Below, piece after piece: positions 46,646 to 57,586 of a DNA stretch of 64,000 bases. Origin of the DNA: Symbiodinium microadriaticum (lineage: Eukaryota > Sar > Dinophyceae > Suessiales > Symbiodiniaceae); NCBI GenBank assembly GCA_001939145.1, contig LSRX01000165.1:276033-340032 (forward strand), given 5' to 3'. The notes beneath the pieces were generated by a model, which was not told the DNA's origin, did no database searches, and was given only the letters and a program-made list of their open reading frames with translations. The translations under genes were made by a program, and so were the position numbers. Within the stretch, counting starts at the first letter, position 1. Each line of letters begins with the position of its first letter.

Positions 46646-47573
46646 ATGTTGCCCAGCAAGCCCCCGGATGTCTCGGACGACGACTGGGAACTTGAGCTGC
46701 CTTCAATTTTGGGCTCGGCACACCCGGACTTCCACGGCCCCGCCGAAACACCCTCTCCCAGAAGTCTGATCTCAGTTGCATCGGATCGTAGCTCACCTCA
46801 GTCCACAATCTTGTATGCCGAAGATACCCCGCCTCACATACCCCGATCCTTTCAGGACGACACTGACACGTCAGCTGATACACCGTTCCTGGAGTGGAAT
46901 ATCCCTGTCGCCCACACGGAGCTAACCGTGGATTCCACCTCCACTTGACCAAGACCCGACGGCTGAGCACTTAGCACATTTCTTCATACAGACTGGTAAG
47001 GCCTCTTTTCATGATATCTCACGGTTGCTGGATTTGCTGCCAGAGAAGACATCGGCCAAGCGTAGAGGACCTCTCTGCCTGGACGGAGTTAACCGCAAGT
47101 GCTTTTCCACTGGGGCTTTCACATTCTCACACTCCACGGGCGTTCAGAACAATGTCACCCTCTTTCCGAGAGTGACTGCAGCTCTGGCAGGGATTATGAA
47201 GGGTATGTGTCCAGAGGCTGTTTTTGCCTCGCTCATGCTTCAACGAAACATTCAGCTGCAATGTCACCGTGATATTGGAAACGAGCCGGGGCTTCTGAAC
47301 ACAGTGGTACCTTGCTCGCGCTGGATGGGAGGATGCTTATGGCTACAGAGCACAGGCGGCGCCCATGCGCTGGATCAAGAATCTGGGCCAGGCACTATGC
47401 TTCGCATACAGTTACCTTATGTGCAGTTCCAGCCGCACACTCCGCACGCGACTACTCCATGGGCGGCTGGAGACAGAACAATTCTTATTGGATACACTCC
47501 TCGCCACCTGGGCAGATTGTGCAATGCTGATCGTGAGCTGCTAAAGCAGAGAGGATTTCAACTGAGATGAGCC
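46646..47573 (+). CDS. mobile-element ORF with HxD...H...R oxygenase-like domain, frameshifted
   Basis: The first part (46646-46948) is an acidic, Pro/Ser-rich segment (SDDDWELELPSILG). The second (in frame from 46926, stop 47568-47570) contains HFFIQTGKASFHDISRLL, then QLQCHRDIGNEPGLLNTVVP (His 47265, Asp 47271), PHATTPW (His 47445) and GDRTILIGYTPR. HxD, a distal His and a downstream Arg are the ligand pattern of Fe(II)/2-oxoglutarate dioxygenases, so I propose that fold; substrate unknown. The parts overlap in different frames around 46926-46948, so one indel or a programmed frameshift separates them. No introns are needed, as expected for a retroelement. Confidence 0.55.
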
Positions 47574-47759
47574 GTGTATAATAGCTGAGCTGCTGCGCAA
47601 TTCTTTTAACTACCCTTTTCTATGTGCCACAACTTTCGAGGTGTGGCGAGCTCCGGTACGCACAACAGCTGCGTGCTGCCTAAGTGCAGCCGGTGGCACT
47701 ATGTGCTGCTGACCCAATCCCTGTCGCAACGCCTGGACTCCCTGGCCGCGGTGCAAACA

Positions 47760-47995
47760 AACAAAAACCACCACCACCACCACCACCACCACCACCACCG
47801 CCACGGCCACCGCCGCCCGTACAATCGCCGCCCTCGCAGTCGCCATCCCGACGGTCACAAGAACAGTCGTCACCACCATCCACGTCTTGTTCTTCTTCAC
47901 TATCAACTACCACTNACCGCCACCGCCACCGCCACCGCCACCGACACGGCCATCGCCACCACCACCGCCACCACCACCGCTGCTTCTACCAGTCA
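47760..47995. repeat. CCA and CCACCG simple repeats with an unresolved base
   Basis: (CCA)n at about 47768-47800 and (CACCGC)n at about 47916-47980, with an N at 47915. Pro/His/Thr-rich frames here are artefacts. Confidence 0.9.
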
Positions 47996-49979
47996 GTAAT
48001 GCTGCTACCAGTTCTGCCATTGGACCGGCCGCGACTGTCATTACTTCATTCGTTTGGCGCTTAACGAATTCCGACGACAGTCCTTCATATGGCCTGCTTG
48101 TTCTCAGTGAACATAATGGGACAGCACGTCGTCAAGGGCACTCGGTAGTTGTCGCGGCAATCATGCTAGGTACGCTTACACTGCTTGGGGTATGAGCCTA
48201 TGCTGGGACATTTTTATGGTCTGATTCTTGTTCTTCTCTACAGCAAGCCCTTGGGCTATTGTTGCTGGCATTGTACTTCGACACCAAGTTTGCAGTTTTG
48301 TGGCTTTCTTCGCTTCAGTAGTTATGACCGGTTGTTTTAATACAGAGGTCCTACTATTCTCCAGCTTATTATCCATGTTAATTAGATAGATCAGCGCGTG
48401 ACTTACCGCGGTTCTCACTTGCCCGGGTACTACTCCCAACGTGTCTCATTATGGGAATGAGCAGCTGTAAGTACATATACAGATACATACTCCGCTTTGT
48501 GGTCCACTGCCCTTATTTTATTCACTCATAGCTCAACACCCCAAAAGCACAGCAAGGTGCACTCAAGCTTAACGCCTTACCGTGGCTTATATAATCAGAC
48601 TCTCTTCCACCAACTAAGACTTTCGAGGTCATAGACTGCCCGACTGCCAGCAGCAGGGCGCTAGTGTCAAACCAAGTCTCTCAGCATGAAGGGCTGTGTT
48701 CAGTTGACCGCACGGAAGCGGAATGCATTCAGAACAAGGTGGTTGGTCCCTACATTGACAATGCACTGTCGCTGCTGCTAGCTTAGACGTTTCGTTGCTT
48801 TCGAACCTGGCTCGTCGGGCGGAGTGTGGTTGTAAGAACTTCCAGGGGTTGTAAGAACTTCCAGGCTGGCAGCTGCTGCTGAAGGACTTCAAGCTTGCGA
48901 GAATGATTCCCATTGTAAGCACATGAGACTGCAAGACCGCACAGGCAAGGCAATGCGCTTAATCGTCCTTTCTTCTGCCAGCCTCTTGGAGGTGCTTTTC
49001 TTCTGTATTGTCTGCTTCCTTGCATCACGAATCCATGTGTGTTTTCGGACGAGGTGGGGCAAAGCTTTGCGGGGGTGCGACGATGGCTGATGACACAAGC
49101 AGAAGCGCAGGACTGTGCCCTGCAGAATGCACAGCTACCCAGCACTGCATGGCCTAGAAAGGTTCTCGGGATTGTAAGGTGATCCACCTGTGCCATGTTG
49201 CCAGGCTGGCAGTGTCATTGTCCTGGTTCGGCCTGTGAAATGGTTTGAGCCTCTGTGTTTTTTGCGATGGCTTTGACAGCAATCGTTGTTCTTTTCGCAT
49301 TCGTTGTTTTGGTCGGTAGTCGTAGTTGCACCAGGTTCTCGCAACAACGGCATGCCGGTGATGATTTCGCAGGTGCCCATCCGAAATCAAGGTGTTACGT
49401 TTGCACGCCTGGTCGGAAAGCATCTGAGCAGGGTCTGCAGCCTTTGTCTAAATCCCAGCTGCCTGAATGCGGCCTCGTGTTCTCGTTCCTAACACGTGTC
49501 ACGGCTGCTGCGTCCCCATTTTGTGCCTGTTCCTGTCTCCTAGGCTAGGCTTTCTGGACCCAGTTAGGCACCAAAGGCCAGATTCTAGCGGATGCACCCT
49601 GTCTCGTGTAGTGAGATGTTGCACATGCAGAAGGAGACTCCGACACATTCTGGTAAAGGCCACAGTGACACCCCAACCCTTGCAATGGAATGACGCAGAA
49701 AGATGTTGCACGCACCTTCAGGCCTCCTGCACCAGGTGGTCGAGCGGTGTCGGGAGCTTGGGCTGAAGTTGTCTCTTCATTGGCTCTTGCTGTCTACACT
49801 GGTGGTAGCTTGGCCACCGGGACATTTCGGACATGCGTGCCAGCTCCCGGGCTTGCAAGCCAACATGAGACAAACCGTGAAGTAAGACAGCAGATCTGCA
49901 GTGGCGAATTTAAGCGGCAAAATGCCCAGCATCTCCCAGTAGCTCGAAGGCCAATGTACTCCTCCGGTCTTACAGTCAC
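47996..49979. other. no supported gene
   Basis: Short frames only. A 19-bp sequence (GGTTGTAAGAACTTCCAGG) is repeated in direct succession at about 48827-48865. Nothing else stands out. Confidence 0.35.
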
Positions 49980-50318
49980 GTGTTGCTGCACAAAAACCGC
50001 CGAAGTTCTGTACAGCTTCCGCCGACATTGCTCGTGCGCAATGCCGACCTTGCCTGTGCGCAATTGAGCACAAGCTCCCCAGATGGCGGTGCTGAGCAAC
50101 GCCGGAGCACACTGCGGCGTGAAGGAATGCTCTCGTTTGGATTTTCTTCCCTTCACTTGCAGCTGCTTGACCTGCAAGAGCACAATTCAGAGGCTGCGCA
50201 GTCTGGAAGGCGCAACACAAGGAACTTTGACAAAACACTGTCTGAGGCCAGTGCCAAGGAGTATTTTGCTTGGACCACTTCCGCTTTGAAGCTCATGCGT
50301 GCCAGCACCTTACTGTAG
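49980..50318 (+). CDS. unrecognised possible terminal exon
   Basis: The 112-codon frame becomes protein-like in its second half (LQLLDLQEHNSEAAQSG, FDKTLSEASAKEYFAWTT) and ends at a stop. The first half is probably not coding. It may be the last exon of a gene starting near 49.7 kb. No family recognised. Confidence 0.35.
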   Translation: MLLHKNRRSSVQLPPTLLVRNADLACAQLSTSSPDGGAEQRRSTLRREGMLSFGFSSLHLQLLDLQEHNSEAAQSGRRNTRNFDKTLSEASAKEYFAWTTSALKLMRASTLL

Positions 50319-50583
50319 TGATGGATTTCACTGTATATAAGTGGGCTGGATCTCTCTCCTCGAAGTAGCACCGTAACACACAGGTCCCAACGCCGCTGGC
50401 CTCGACAGCAGGGCGCCTCTCCCGCGAACTCTGATCCCTAGAGATCAGAGCTGCGTGAGTCACCTCGAGAGTGCTTGATAGATGCAGGTGCTCGTCTGCC
50501 CCCTGTGCTGCCAGAGCATTCGTATGGAAGTGGGCGAGGATCCAAACCTGACGTGGGAAAGTACCTCGGCCGTGTGAGACATC

Positions 50584-51673
50584 ATGGAAGACACCGACAT
50601 TACGAAGTTCAGATGCCTGATGCCTGTTTTGTATTGCATTGAAGGACACGTGCAGAGCGGCTGCACCAACCCCTCAGGCAGTGCTACAAAAGCAAAGAAG
50701 GCCGGCCAGTCACAGTGGATGCGAGTCATGTCCCTTGCCCCCTGCTCTGCCCTGCAGGCAAGATGTCCGGTTGCCGGATGTAGAGAGATTCTCGGCGCCA
50801 GCAACAGTGTGCCTTGGTGTCACCTGCTTCGAGGGCATGCAGCATTTGCCTGCAGATTTTGCTGCCAGGTAGTTTGTGGACGCTGCCACCAGAAGGTTTG
50901 TTTGAAGCACCGCTTTGAGGAGGACCGCGCAGTACATAGATTGGCAAGGGCGGATGCGGAAATGAAAAGTGCATGCAAACCAGTGTCGGCGAAGGAACAC
51001 GCGTGTTCCGGGGCAACGGTATCCAAGACGATACCGACGCGGGCTTCGAAGCCACTACCGGCACCTGCTTCTGGCTGGCAGTGCAGTCGATGTACACTGG
51101 TGAACCTTGCGAGTCGCTTGCTAGAATTAGAAGAAAGATGAGAGGGAGTTGCCGATGAGCTGCTGAAGTGGGACTTGCAGCAGCAGAGCTTTTCATGTTG
51201 CTTAGGTGCCACGGAGTGCGCCGCTTGTGGAGCGTGCCATGGAAGCAAAGCTGATGGGACCACAAGAACAAATCATACAAAACCAGGGCTTTACGTATCG
51301 TGTTTCATGTTCATGTTGCAAAGGTCGCCTACTCTCAGCGTGCCTTCAACAGCGAGAGGAGCGGGGTGGAGATGCAGTCGTTGGAGGCCTAGTTGCCATT
51401 CAAAAATGTTCAATGTAGCATTTTCAACTGGGCTGCAGGCTTTGTAATTACAGGTGACTTGGTGCAGGGCCGTCAGGTCAGGAGCGGGCCGTTAAGCCTC
51501 GTTCACTCCAACTCGCCCCACTGGGTCCGTAGACAGTTGACGCAATCCCGAGGATGCACGTTGGACAATGCAAGCGCCGCCGCTACCTGCGAAGCCTGCG
51601 GAGCGAGCCGCCCTGCTGCGCTGGGTCGTGGCCAACTCGCGGCGTCCGACTCCACCAAGGCGCGCCGTTGATG
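50584..51673 (+). CDS. AN1-type and RanBP2-type zinc-finger protein
   Basis: Probably a ubiquitin- or stress-linked adaptor; AN1 and RanBP2/NZF fingers often bind ubiquitin or RNA. The AN1 finger is split: CPVAGCREILGASNS, GT-AG intron 50809-50868, VVCGRCHQKVCLKHRFEE, GA-AG intron 50923-50994, EHACSGA, giving the Cys/His ligand spacing of AN1 (HRFEEEHAC). A first RanBP2 finger starts WQCSRCTLVN (near 51080) and probably continues after an intron as ATECAACGA (near 51212). A second reads GCTLDNASAAATCEACGASRP (near 51560), before a basic tail and the stop at 51669. Both AN1 introns are multiples of three without stops, so the frame stays open through them. The start ATG and the joins after 51110 are uncertain. 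Confidence 0.75.
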
Positions 51674-54337
51674 CTAAGATCAAGTTGATGGAAAGACCAA
51701 GTTGTCAAGCATGCGATGAAGCATGCACAAGACTCAAAATGACGGCAGGCCTGCAGGCTTCGGCCTCAGCGGCAACTCACGATTTCTGTCCGTAGCCTCC
51801 TGCTTGGCTTGTCACGCCTTTACATTCCTTCAGACTACACGGGCAAAACATCTGCCCGAATTCAAGCAGTGAAGTGGCAAGCGACAGTGCAAAGAGGAAT
51901 AATGAAGCACCCACAGCTGAGCTGTGCATACCCCAGAGTCTGACAAGCATCTGTGGAAGTGCACGAGACTAGCCAGAGCACCCGACAGCGTACTTTCGTG
52001 GCACGCACATGAACATAGACATAAACCTTTTGTTCCGAATCCGCTGAAAAGCCAAGGATTGCTTGACAAATCCTGCCGGCAGGCGGATGCGCGTACGCGC
52101 CGACGAGCAGACGCTTCTAGTGGAGTTTCCAGATCCGCAAAGCGGGAAAGGCGCCGCTAGAAAGAGTTGGCTGCTGGTGTTCCCAATGTCTATCCCAGGC
52201 TTTGTCGCGACATGTCATGATGTTGTTTTCGTACGCCTTGTCTGGAGGGAGGTACTTGCGAGCTGTGATGTGATGCCTCCGAGGCAAGTGGGTGCAGTCC
52301 ACTTCTGAGTTTCGACGAGGCAGGCTTCTGCGGCTTACTCAATGGGCAGCTGTGACAGCTTCCTTGCAGGACAAGGAATTGTCTTCTTGTCGCTCCTCAC
52401 GGCTTCGCCCCCAAGTGCATGGCAGAAGGCGTCGGACTAAGTGCTAAGTGCTGCAAGATCTCGGGCTTCAGTGATGCTGCTCATCTCCACCCTGGCCCGC
52501 TCTACTCGATGGCGCTTTCAGGTCTTCAGTGAAGTGATTCACTTGGAGCAAGAGTTGGCGGGTGTCGCATGCTTGGTTGTCAGAAAATACGCCGAACCAG
52601 GCAGATTTCGGCAAGCAAGGCACAGTGCTTCTCAGGCCAGTGACGACAGTAAGCAAAGATCGCCAACGTGGCTGGCTGCATTGATATACGTGGATGTGTT
52701 CAATCCCTGCCGCCAGCACGTGGCACGCAGCGAATCGCTCAAGGCCTGGCCGTGTGGGCACGGAAGCTGACGCCGATCCGCAACAGATCGTCTCTGCCTT
52801 CCTGTCTTCACTCACAGTGTTGGGCTCGGTGGATTTCGATTTTTTGTTTCTTTCTGTGATGGCATCCCTATGAGTTGTCTTGTGAGCAGGTCTTGCGGCC
52901 TGGCATATTGGTGCCTGCTGAGGTCAAGGCAGGCACTTTGGAACTTCACGGCTATGCCAATCATGTCCGACGTCGAAAAACACCTGCACATGGCACGTGT
53001 AACCACAAAGGGAGCCTTGTTCATTGTCCGTCCAGCCACAGGACTGGCTAATGGATGCTGTGAGAGCATGCACCAGCACTGCAGCAGGCCAACTTGCATG
53101 AGTGCGTTTATCATGTTCCCGCTCAGCATTTCGAGGCCAACCGCCGTCTTGTGTGGCACTCGTTGGCTGCGACCTAAGGCTCCTGATGGAAGAGCCTCGT
53201 GGGGCCTCGCCAATAAGTTGTTTTGACACCTGGCATCCGAGGTCCTCCAGGCTGTGGCAAGACATCCATGCTGCAGTCTTTGAAACATCTGCCGTTTCAA
53301 GCCATTTCCCTGGGACGAAGCCACCAGCTGCCTTCATTCAGCATCGGGTTCTAGCTTGAGGTGTTGCCGATGTCCATCCCACAGCTGATCAATGCTGGCA
53401 TAGGCGACACGCAGTTGGCCGTGCGGAGGCACGAAGGCAAGGTTCTGACAGCCGAGATCGAGTGCTCTGGCTCTTGAGAGGCTCTTCGAAGCGGCACAGC
53501 TGCAGCCTTCCTGCGTCACCCTGGCTGAGTCCTCATGATTTCAATTTTCCTTCCTTATGCTTACAAGCAGCACATGGGCGTCTATTGGTCGTTGCCAAGG
53601 ATGATGCAGACGATTTGTTCTTGCAGGCACTGCGAAACAGTGAAGTCCACCGAAGTTCACTTCAGCTCCCGTCCGGGAGGCTTCACTTGACAACTGTAAT
53701 CACGGTGTCTCTGATCTCCTTGTCGAGCTTGTCCATATGCCCCGGGCTGACCTGATGGCCTGATCAATGTGCAGTGTATTGGGGGCAATATGGCAGCATG
53801 CCAGGCTGGACACATGCTGCTCGCGAAGACTGCTCTTCATTCTCACGCCCCATGCCAGCGATTTCAGCTGTGCTTTTCTCGCACACACTGGTTGGATGTT
53901 TTCGTGCCTTGCCGCCTGCATTCAGCATTGCAGGTGTTCAACAAATCGGATCCCGCCTTCACTGGCATGTCGTCGGAACCCCGATTTCACTTTGCGTCCA
54001 ATTCCAGCCAGGCTTGCAATCTGTGTGACGAGGCTTGCAGTTCTTCAGCCTGAATGCTTGAATGCCACTAGGCAGTCTGGATACTTGGAGTGAGAGAGTA
54101 TCGCGTTCTGCACCAGCCGAGCGGGTGGTCTCGGATCTTGTGCCGGACTGGACAAAGTTCGAAGTGCGATGTTGCAGAGCTGTGAGTAAGGGCGTACGCC
54201 AAGAATCCTTGTATGCACCTTCGATTGCTTAGTTCGTGTTGCGCAACAGGTGTGCAGCCTGACTTGCAGACCTCGTCTGCAGTGCTTTGCTCTCAAGATT
54301 CCAATGACTTGACCATGGGCTTCCCGTTTGTTACACG
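51674..54337. other. exon-like fragments, no gene resolved
   Basis: Pieces with protein-like composition on the + strand: 52085-52150 (RVRADEQTLLVEFPDPQSG), 52885-52970 (LRPGILVPAEVKAGTLELHG) and 53371-53462 (MSIPQLINAGIGDTQLAV). They could be exons of one multi-exon gene, but I could not link them or name a family. Confidence 0.3.
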
Positions 54338-54643
54338 GTGATGGCTTCGCATCTCTGGCAAAGAACTAAAATCCTTCCAGAAAGTGAGAATGGACAGACT
54401 GTAGAGTTCGGGACTTCCAAAGCCTCCAGACGGGGGCCTCTGGAAAGCCGAGCTCCACCGGCTCTTCTGGGCAAGCCCCTGAAAACAGATGACTTCGAAA
54501 GCTGCGACAAGTGTGAAGATGATGACGATCCACTCGATGCTTTTGGCTTGCCTTACATCCGTCCATCGCATCGCGTCAGCGAAGCGCAGCGCAAGCCTCA
54601 GCCAAGATTTGCGCAGATTCTTGAGAGCTTTGGGACATTCTAG
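54338..54643 (+). CDS. unrecognised possible exon
   Basis: A 101-codon frame with an acidic centre (ESCDKCEDDDDPLDAFG) and a basic, Pro-containing end (PYIRPSHRVSEAQRKPQPRF), ending at a stop. Composition is protein-like and better than the overlapping minus frame. No family recognised. Confidence 0.35.
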   Translation: MMASHLWQRTKILPESENGQTVEFGTSKASRRGPLESRAPPALLGKPLKTDDFESCDKCEDDDDPLDAFGLPYIRPSHRVSEAQRKPQPRFAQILESFGTF

Positions 54644-55296
54644 TTTGAGCCTGTGGGCGTAGTGTCAGGTGCCTGGCAAGAGGTCAGTTCCCATCTGCTG
54701 CACAGCAGATTCTGGGTGATCTACGGCATGGAGCCGACAGCAGGAGACGGGCAAGTGCTCCTGCAATCACTGCAATCGCTTCCGAATTCAAGGGCCCGGC
54801 TGGGCCGGTCCAAGGCCGCAAAAGAGCCACTGTTTGCGCGCACCACCTGCTGGAGATGGAGCATCCCTTTGCGGCAAATCGCCGAGAGGAGACGCTGGGC
54901 CTTGGCCTTTTTCCTATCTTTCCACTGCCGGAGACACCTCAAAATGTAGATGAGGAACCCAAGGAGGTCCAAACCGAAAGAAGCTTGGCCAGCAAGGCCT
55001 TGGCCAAGCAATCCTCAAGGATATCGGTTGCTACATCGAGCATGCGATGGAGGCAACCGGAAAGTGCTCCAGTCTGCAGGTGAGGCCTAGGCTTGCGTGC
55101 TGTGGGCTCTGTTTTTCTTGTACTCAGGCCCGACGACATGCGCTGTAGTGACTGTAATGTAGTGGGCTTGCACATTGACTGAGGCACCCTGATAATCGTG
55201 GATTGGGACGACACTATTTTTCCTACAAGCTGGCTACAGCACAAGGACGCTCGAACAGCAGCTGTAGTCCAGATGTCATTGAAATGCGGTGCTTGA

Positions 55297-55722
55297 ATGG
55301 TTCATGTTGCATGCAGTTGTAGACAGCCGTTCCACGTCACACCTGCAGAGGGTTGGTTCGCACAGTGGCTTACTTCTGGGAAGCTTGGAACCTTCATGGA
55401 ACGAGACGAGCTGGCTATCCCATCGAGTGATCGCGCTTTGATGGATGAGCTAGACACAGTCATGGAAGCCTTCCTCCAGTCTGCCTGTGCGCTCGGACAA
55501 GTTAGTGCCACACTCGGAACCATCAATGATCATCAATGTACTTCCGAAAGATCAATCATGCTCGCACGGTCTTACGAGGGTCGTGTGAATCGATGCCTGA
55601 GGCTGCGTAACGTTGGCCCGAAGGCCGTGGCAAGAGCGAACTATGAAGGCTTTCCTTCCAAAGTTGCTCGGAGCTCAGCCAAGACTTTCGTGCCTTCGGT
55701 CAGTTCAAGAGAGCAAAGATGA
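55297..55722 (+). CDS. unrecognised possible exon
   Basis: A 141-codon frame. The central part (MERDELAIPSSDRALMDELD, TVMEAFLQSACALGQVSATL) looks like a helical protein; the ends look random. No motif recognised; splice sites not placed. Confidence 0.35.
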   Translation: MVHVACSCRQPFHVTPAEGWFAQWLTSGKLGTFMERDELAIPSSDRALMDELDTVMEAFLQSACALGQVSATLGTINDHQCTSERSIMLARSYEGRVNRCLRLRNVGPKAVARANYEGFPSKVARSSAKTFVPSVSSREQR

Positions 55723-56490
55723 ACCAAGATCGCTGAGAAGACAGACGCTAGTGGATTATTGTGGATCACAAGAGTTCGAGGGCAAAGGGAATCCTGCTTC
55801 CTAGTAACAGAGGTCAGATGTCTGGGACAAGCACTGCGTTGTCGTGCGATACGCCCGTGAGGAGAAGCTTCTTGGATAAACACGTTATGCCCCAGAAACC
55901 TCTGCAGTGCCATCCCTTTCAGCCGAAGGCTTCCCATATATTCTGTCTTTTGGATGGTTGAAAATTTGAAAGGAATTCAGTTCCCACTATATTGACACTC
56001 CGGAAGTTCGGAGAACTTGAAGCTCGCGAAGTTTGCAAGGCTACAGCCAAATATTTCGATTGAAGAAAAAACTGGAAGCACACATCGTGTCCAGCTTCAT
56101 TCGTCAGCGATTGGGAGGATAACCTGAAAGCGCGTGTTGATATTGTGCTGCGGACAGATATCAAGTGCTACTCAGAATCGTCCGTGAAGCAAAGAGTTCA
56201 ACTTTGCGCGACAGATGTCCAGACGAATTCATAAAACAACTGTTAAATCATGGGAAACGGCTGTTGAGTTTGGCAGGCTTGAGTGCATGCTCTTCATTAC
56301 CAATGATCATCCGGCTGCCATTTGGGTCAAGTCGTTCCTGGCCGGGACTGCGCGTTCGAACATCGAAAAGAGACTCCGGACGTCGAGCGAATACTCCGTA
56401 ACATCGAAAGATGACATCTCAAAGAAGTCCTGACATCGAAACCGTAGTCGGGCATTGGAGCAAGACTTCATGACATAGATAAACGAAGGC
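55723..56490. other. no supported gene
   Basis: Short frames without motifs leading up to the GTCC repeat. Confidence 0.35.
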
Positions 56491-56494
56491 CGTG

Positions 56495-56725
56495 TCTCCG
56501 GTCCGTCCGTCCGTTCTCCGGTCCGTCCGTCCGCTCCGGTCCGTCCGTCCGTCCGTCCGCGTCCGTCTGCGTGAGTCTCCGTCCGTCCACGTCTGTCCGT
56601 CCGTCATCGATAAACGAAGGCCGTGTCTCCAGATCCGCGGCCGCGTCCCCGGATCCCTGGTCTGTCCACCTGTTGCATCCGTCCGTCCGTCCGTCTTTTC
56701 CGTCCGTTCCGTTCGTTCGCCGGAC
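56495..56725. repeat. GTCC tetranucleotide repeat, imperfect
   Basis: (GTCC)n at about 56495-56610 and 56678-56710, with a duplicated ~24-bp segment (ATAAACGAAGGCCGTGTCTCC) at 56477 and 56609. Frames rich in Val/Arg/Pro or Asp/Gly/Arg here are repeat artefacts. Confidence 0.9.
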
Positions 56726-56976
56726 CGCGAAAGATATCGGGCGCACATCGAAAACTTACATGTGGCGTTTTAAATGTCATGGCGTTTTTTTGGATGTTCG
56801 CCGGTAATACCCCTTCCTGGCCACAGCCAAACTGACAGGATTGAAAGTTTTAGCCGATGGTGAGCCCAGCTCCTGGAGTGGCGTGTCCACTCGTCCCCCC
56901 CGGTGTGAGCGGGTGCTACCCCTGGGAGTGACCGAGGGGATGCCTTAGTGGCCGTAGTGATTTTCATGTCAGAGCA

Positions 56977-57586
56977 TTGTGTTTGGGCGCGGGTGCTTCT
57001 GCTCCTCGTGCTAGCTCCATCATGCCAGGCCCGTTGGTAGGGCGCGGTCCTGCTGACCCGGGAGAATGTCTAGTCGAGAGCTTCAGGACCCGTTTCGGCC
57101 TTCAAGATGTTCGTGACTTTACCGTGGCCTTTGTTTCTTGGGCGCATGGCCGGTCCATTGGTTGCAGATTCATGGTTGAGCATCCGCATGTTGCAGCAGT
57201 TGACATGGGGGAACGTCCACCGATGGCTGCGCGGGGAAGACTCCATACGCTGGCGCTGTGCCGACCGCCGGGTGCACGATGTGCACGTCGCTCCAAGCCA
57301 AGATCACCACCAGCACCGCCAAGAGGCCGAGCCGCAACTCGCCGAATTGCCGGCGTCTGCAACCGGCGCAGGCAGTGAGTCAAGTACTGCACACGCCGCT
57401 TCAACTCACGCAGCCGCCCCATGGCATCTCGCCGGAGAGCCTGAAGCTCGGTGCACCGACGCGCAGCCAGCTCAGCCGCGAAGAGAAGAGCTCATCGTCC
57501 AGCGACGGGCATTGCTCAATCGAGTAGGGCTGCGCTCGCTCCAAAGCCAGAGTGAAATGATGGTCCGGCTCAAGACCATATCGTAG
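56977..57586 (+). CDS. unrecognised ORF pair, possibly mobile-element derived
   Basis: The first frame (56977-57378) has a coherent beginning (MPGPLVGRGPADPGECLVES, FRTRFGLQDVRDFTVAFVSW) and then becomes Arg/Pro-rich. A second frame (57107-57586) takes over with protein-like sequence (WGNVHRWLRGEDSIRWRC; LAGEPEARCTDAQPAQPRREELIVQ). A frameshift near 57170 would join them. The absence of intron signals and the broken frame suggest a decayed mobile-element ORF; no domain recognised. Confidence 0.35.

Larger units (their letters stand above)
43594..47573 (+). mobile_element. retroelement-like polyprotein remnant with protease- and oxygenase-like domains
   Basis: Head-to-tail + strand frames: ORF1-like segment (44868-45539), USP-like domain (to 46366), acidic linker and HxD-domain ORF (46646-47573). 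Frames shift between segments, and ORF1 carries an in-frame TAG at 44961. The 5' part is invaded by a 9-bp minisatellite. This set of domains in unspliced ORFs matches, from memory, polyproteins of dinoflagellate mobile elements, but no reverse transcriptase, integrase or terminal repeats are visible here, so the class is inferred and the copy looks degraded. Confidence 0.5.
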
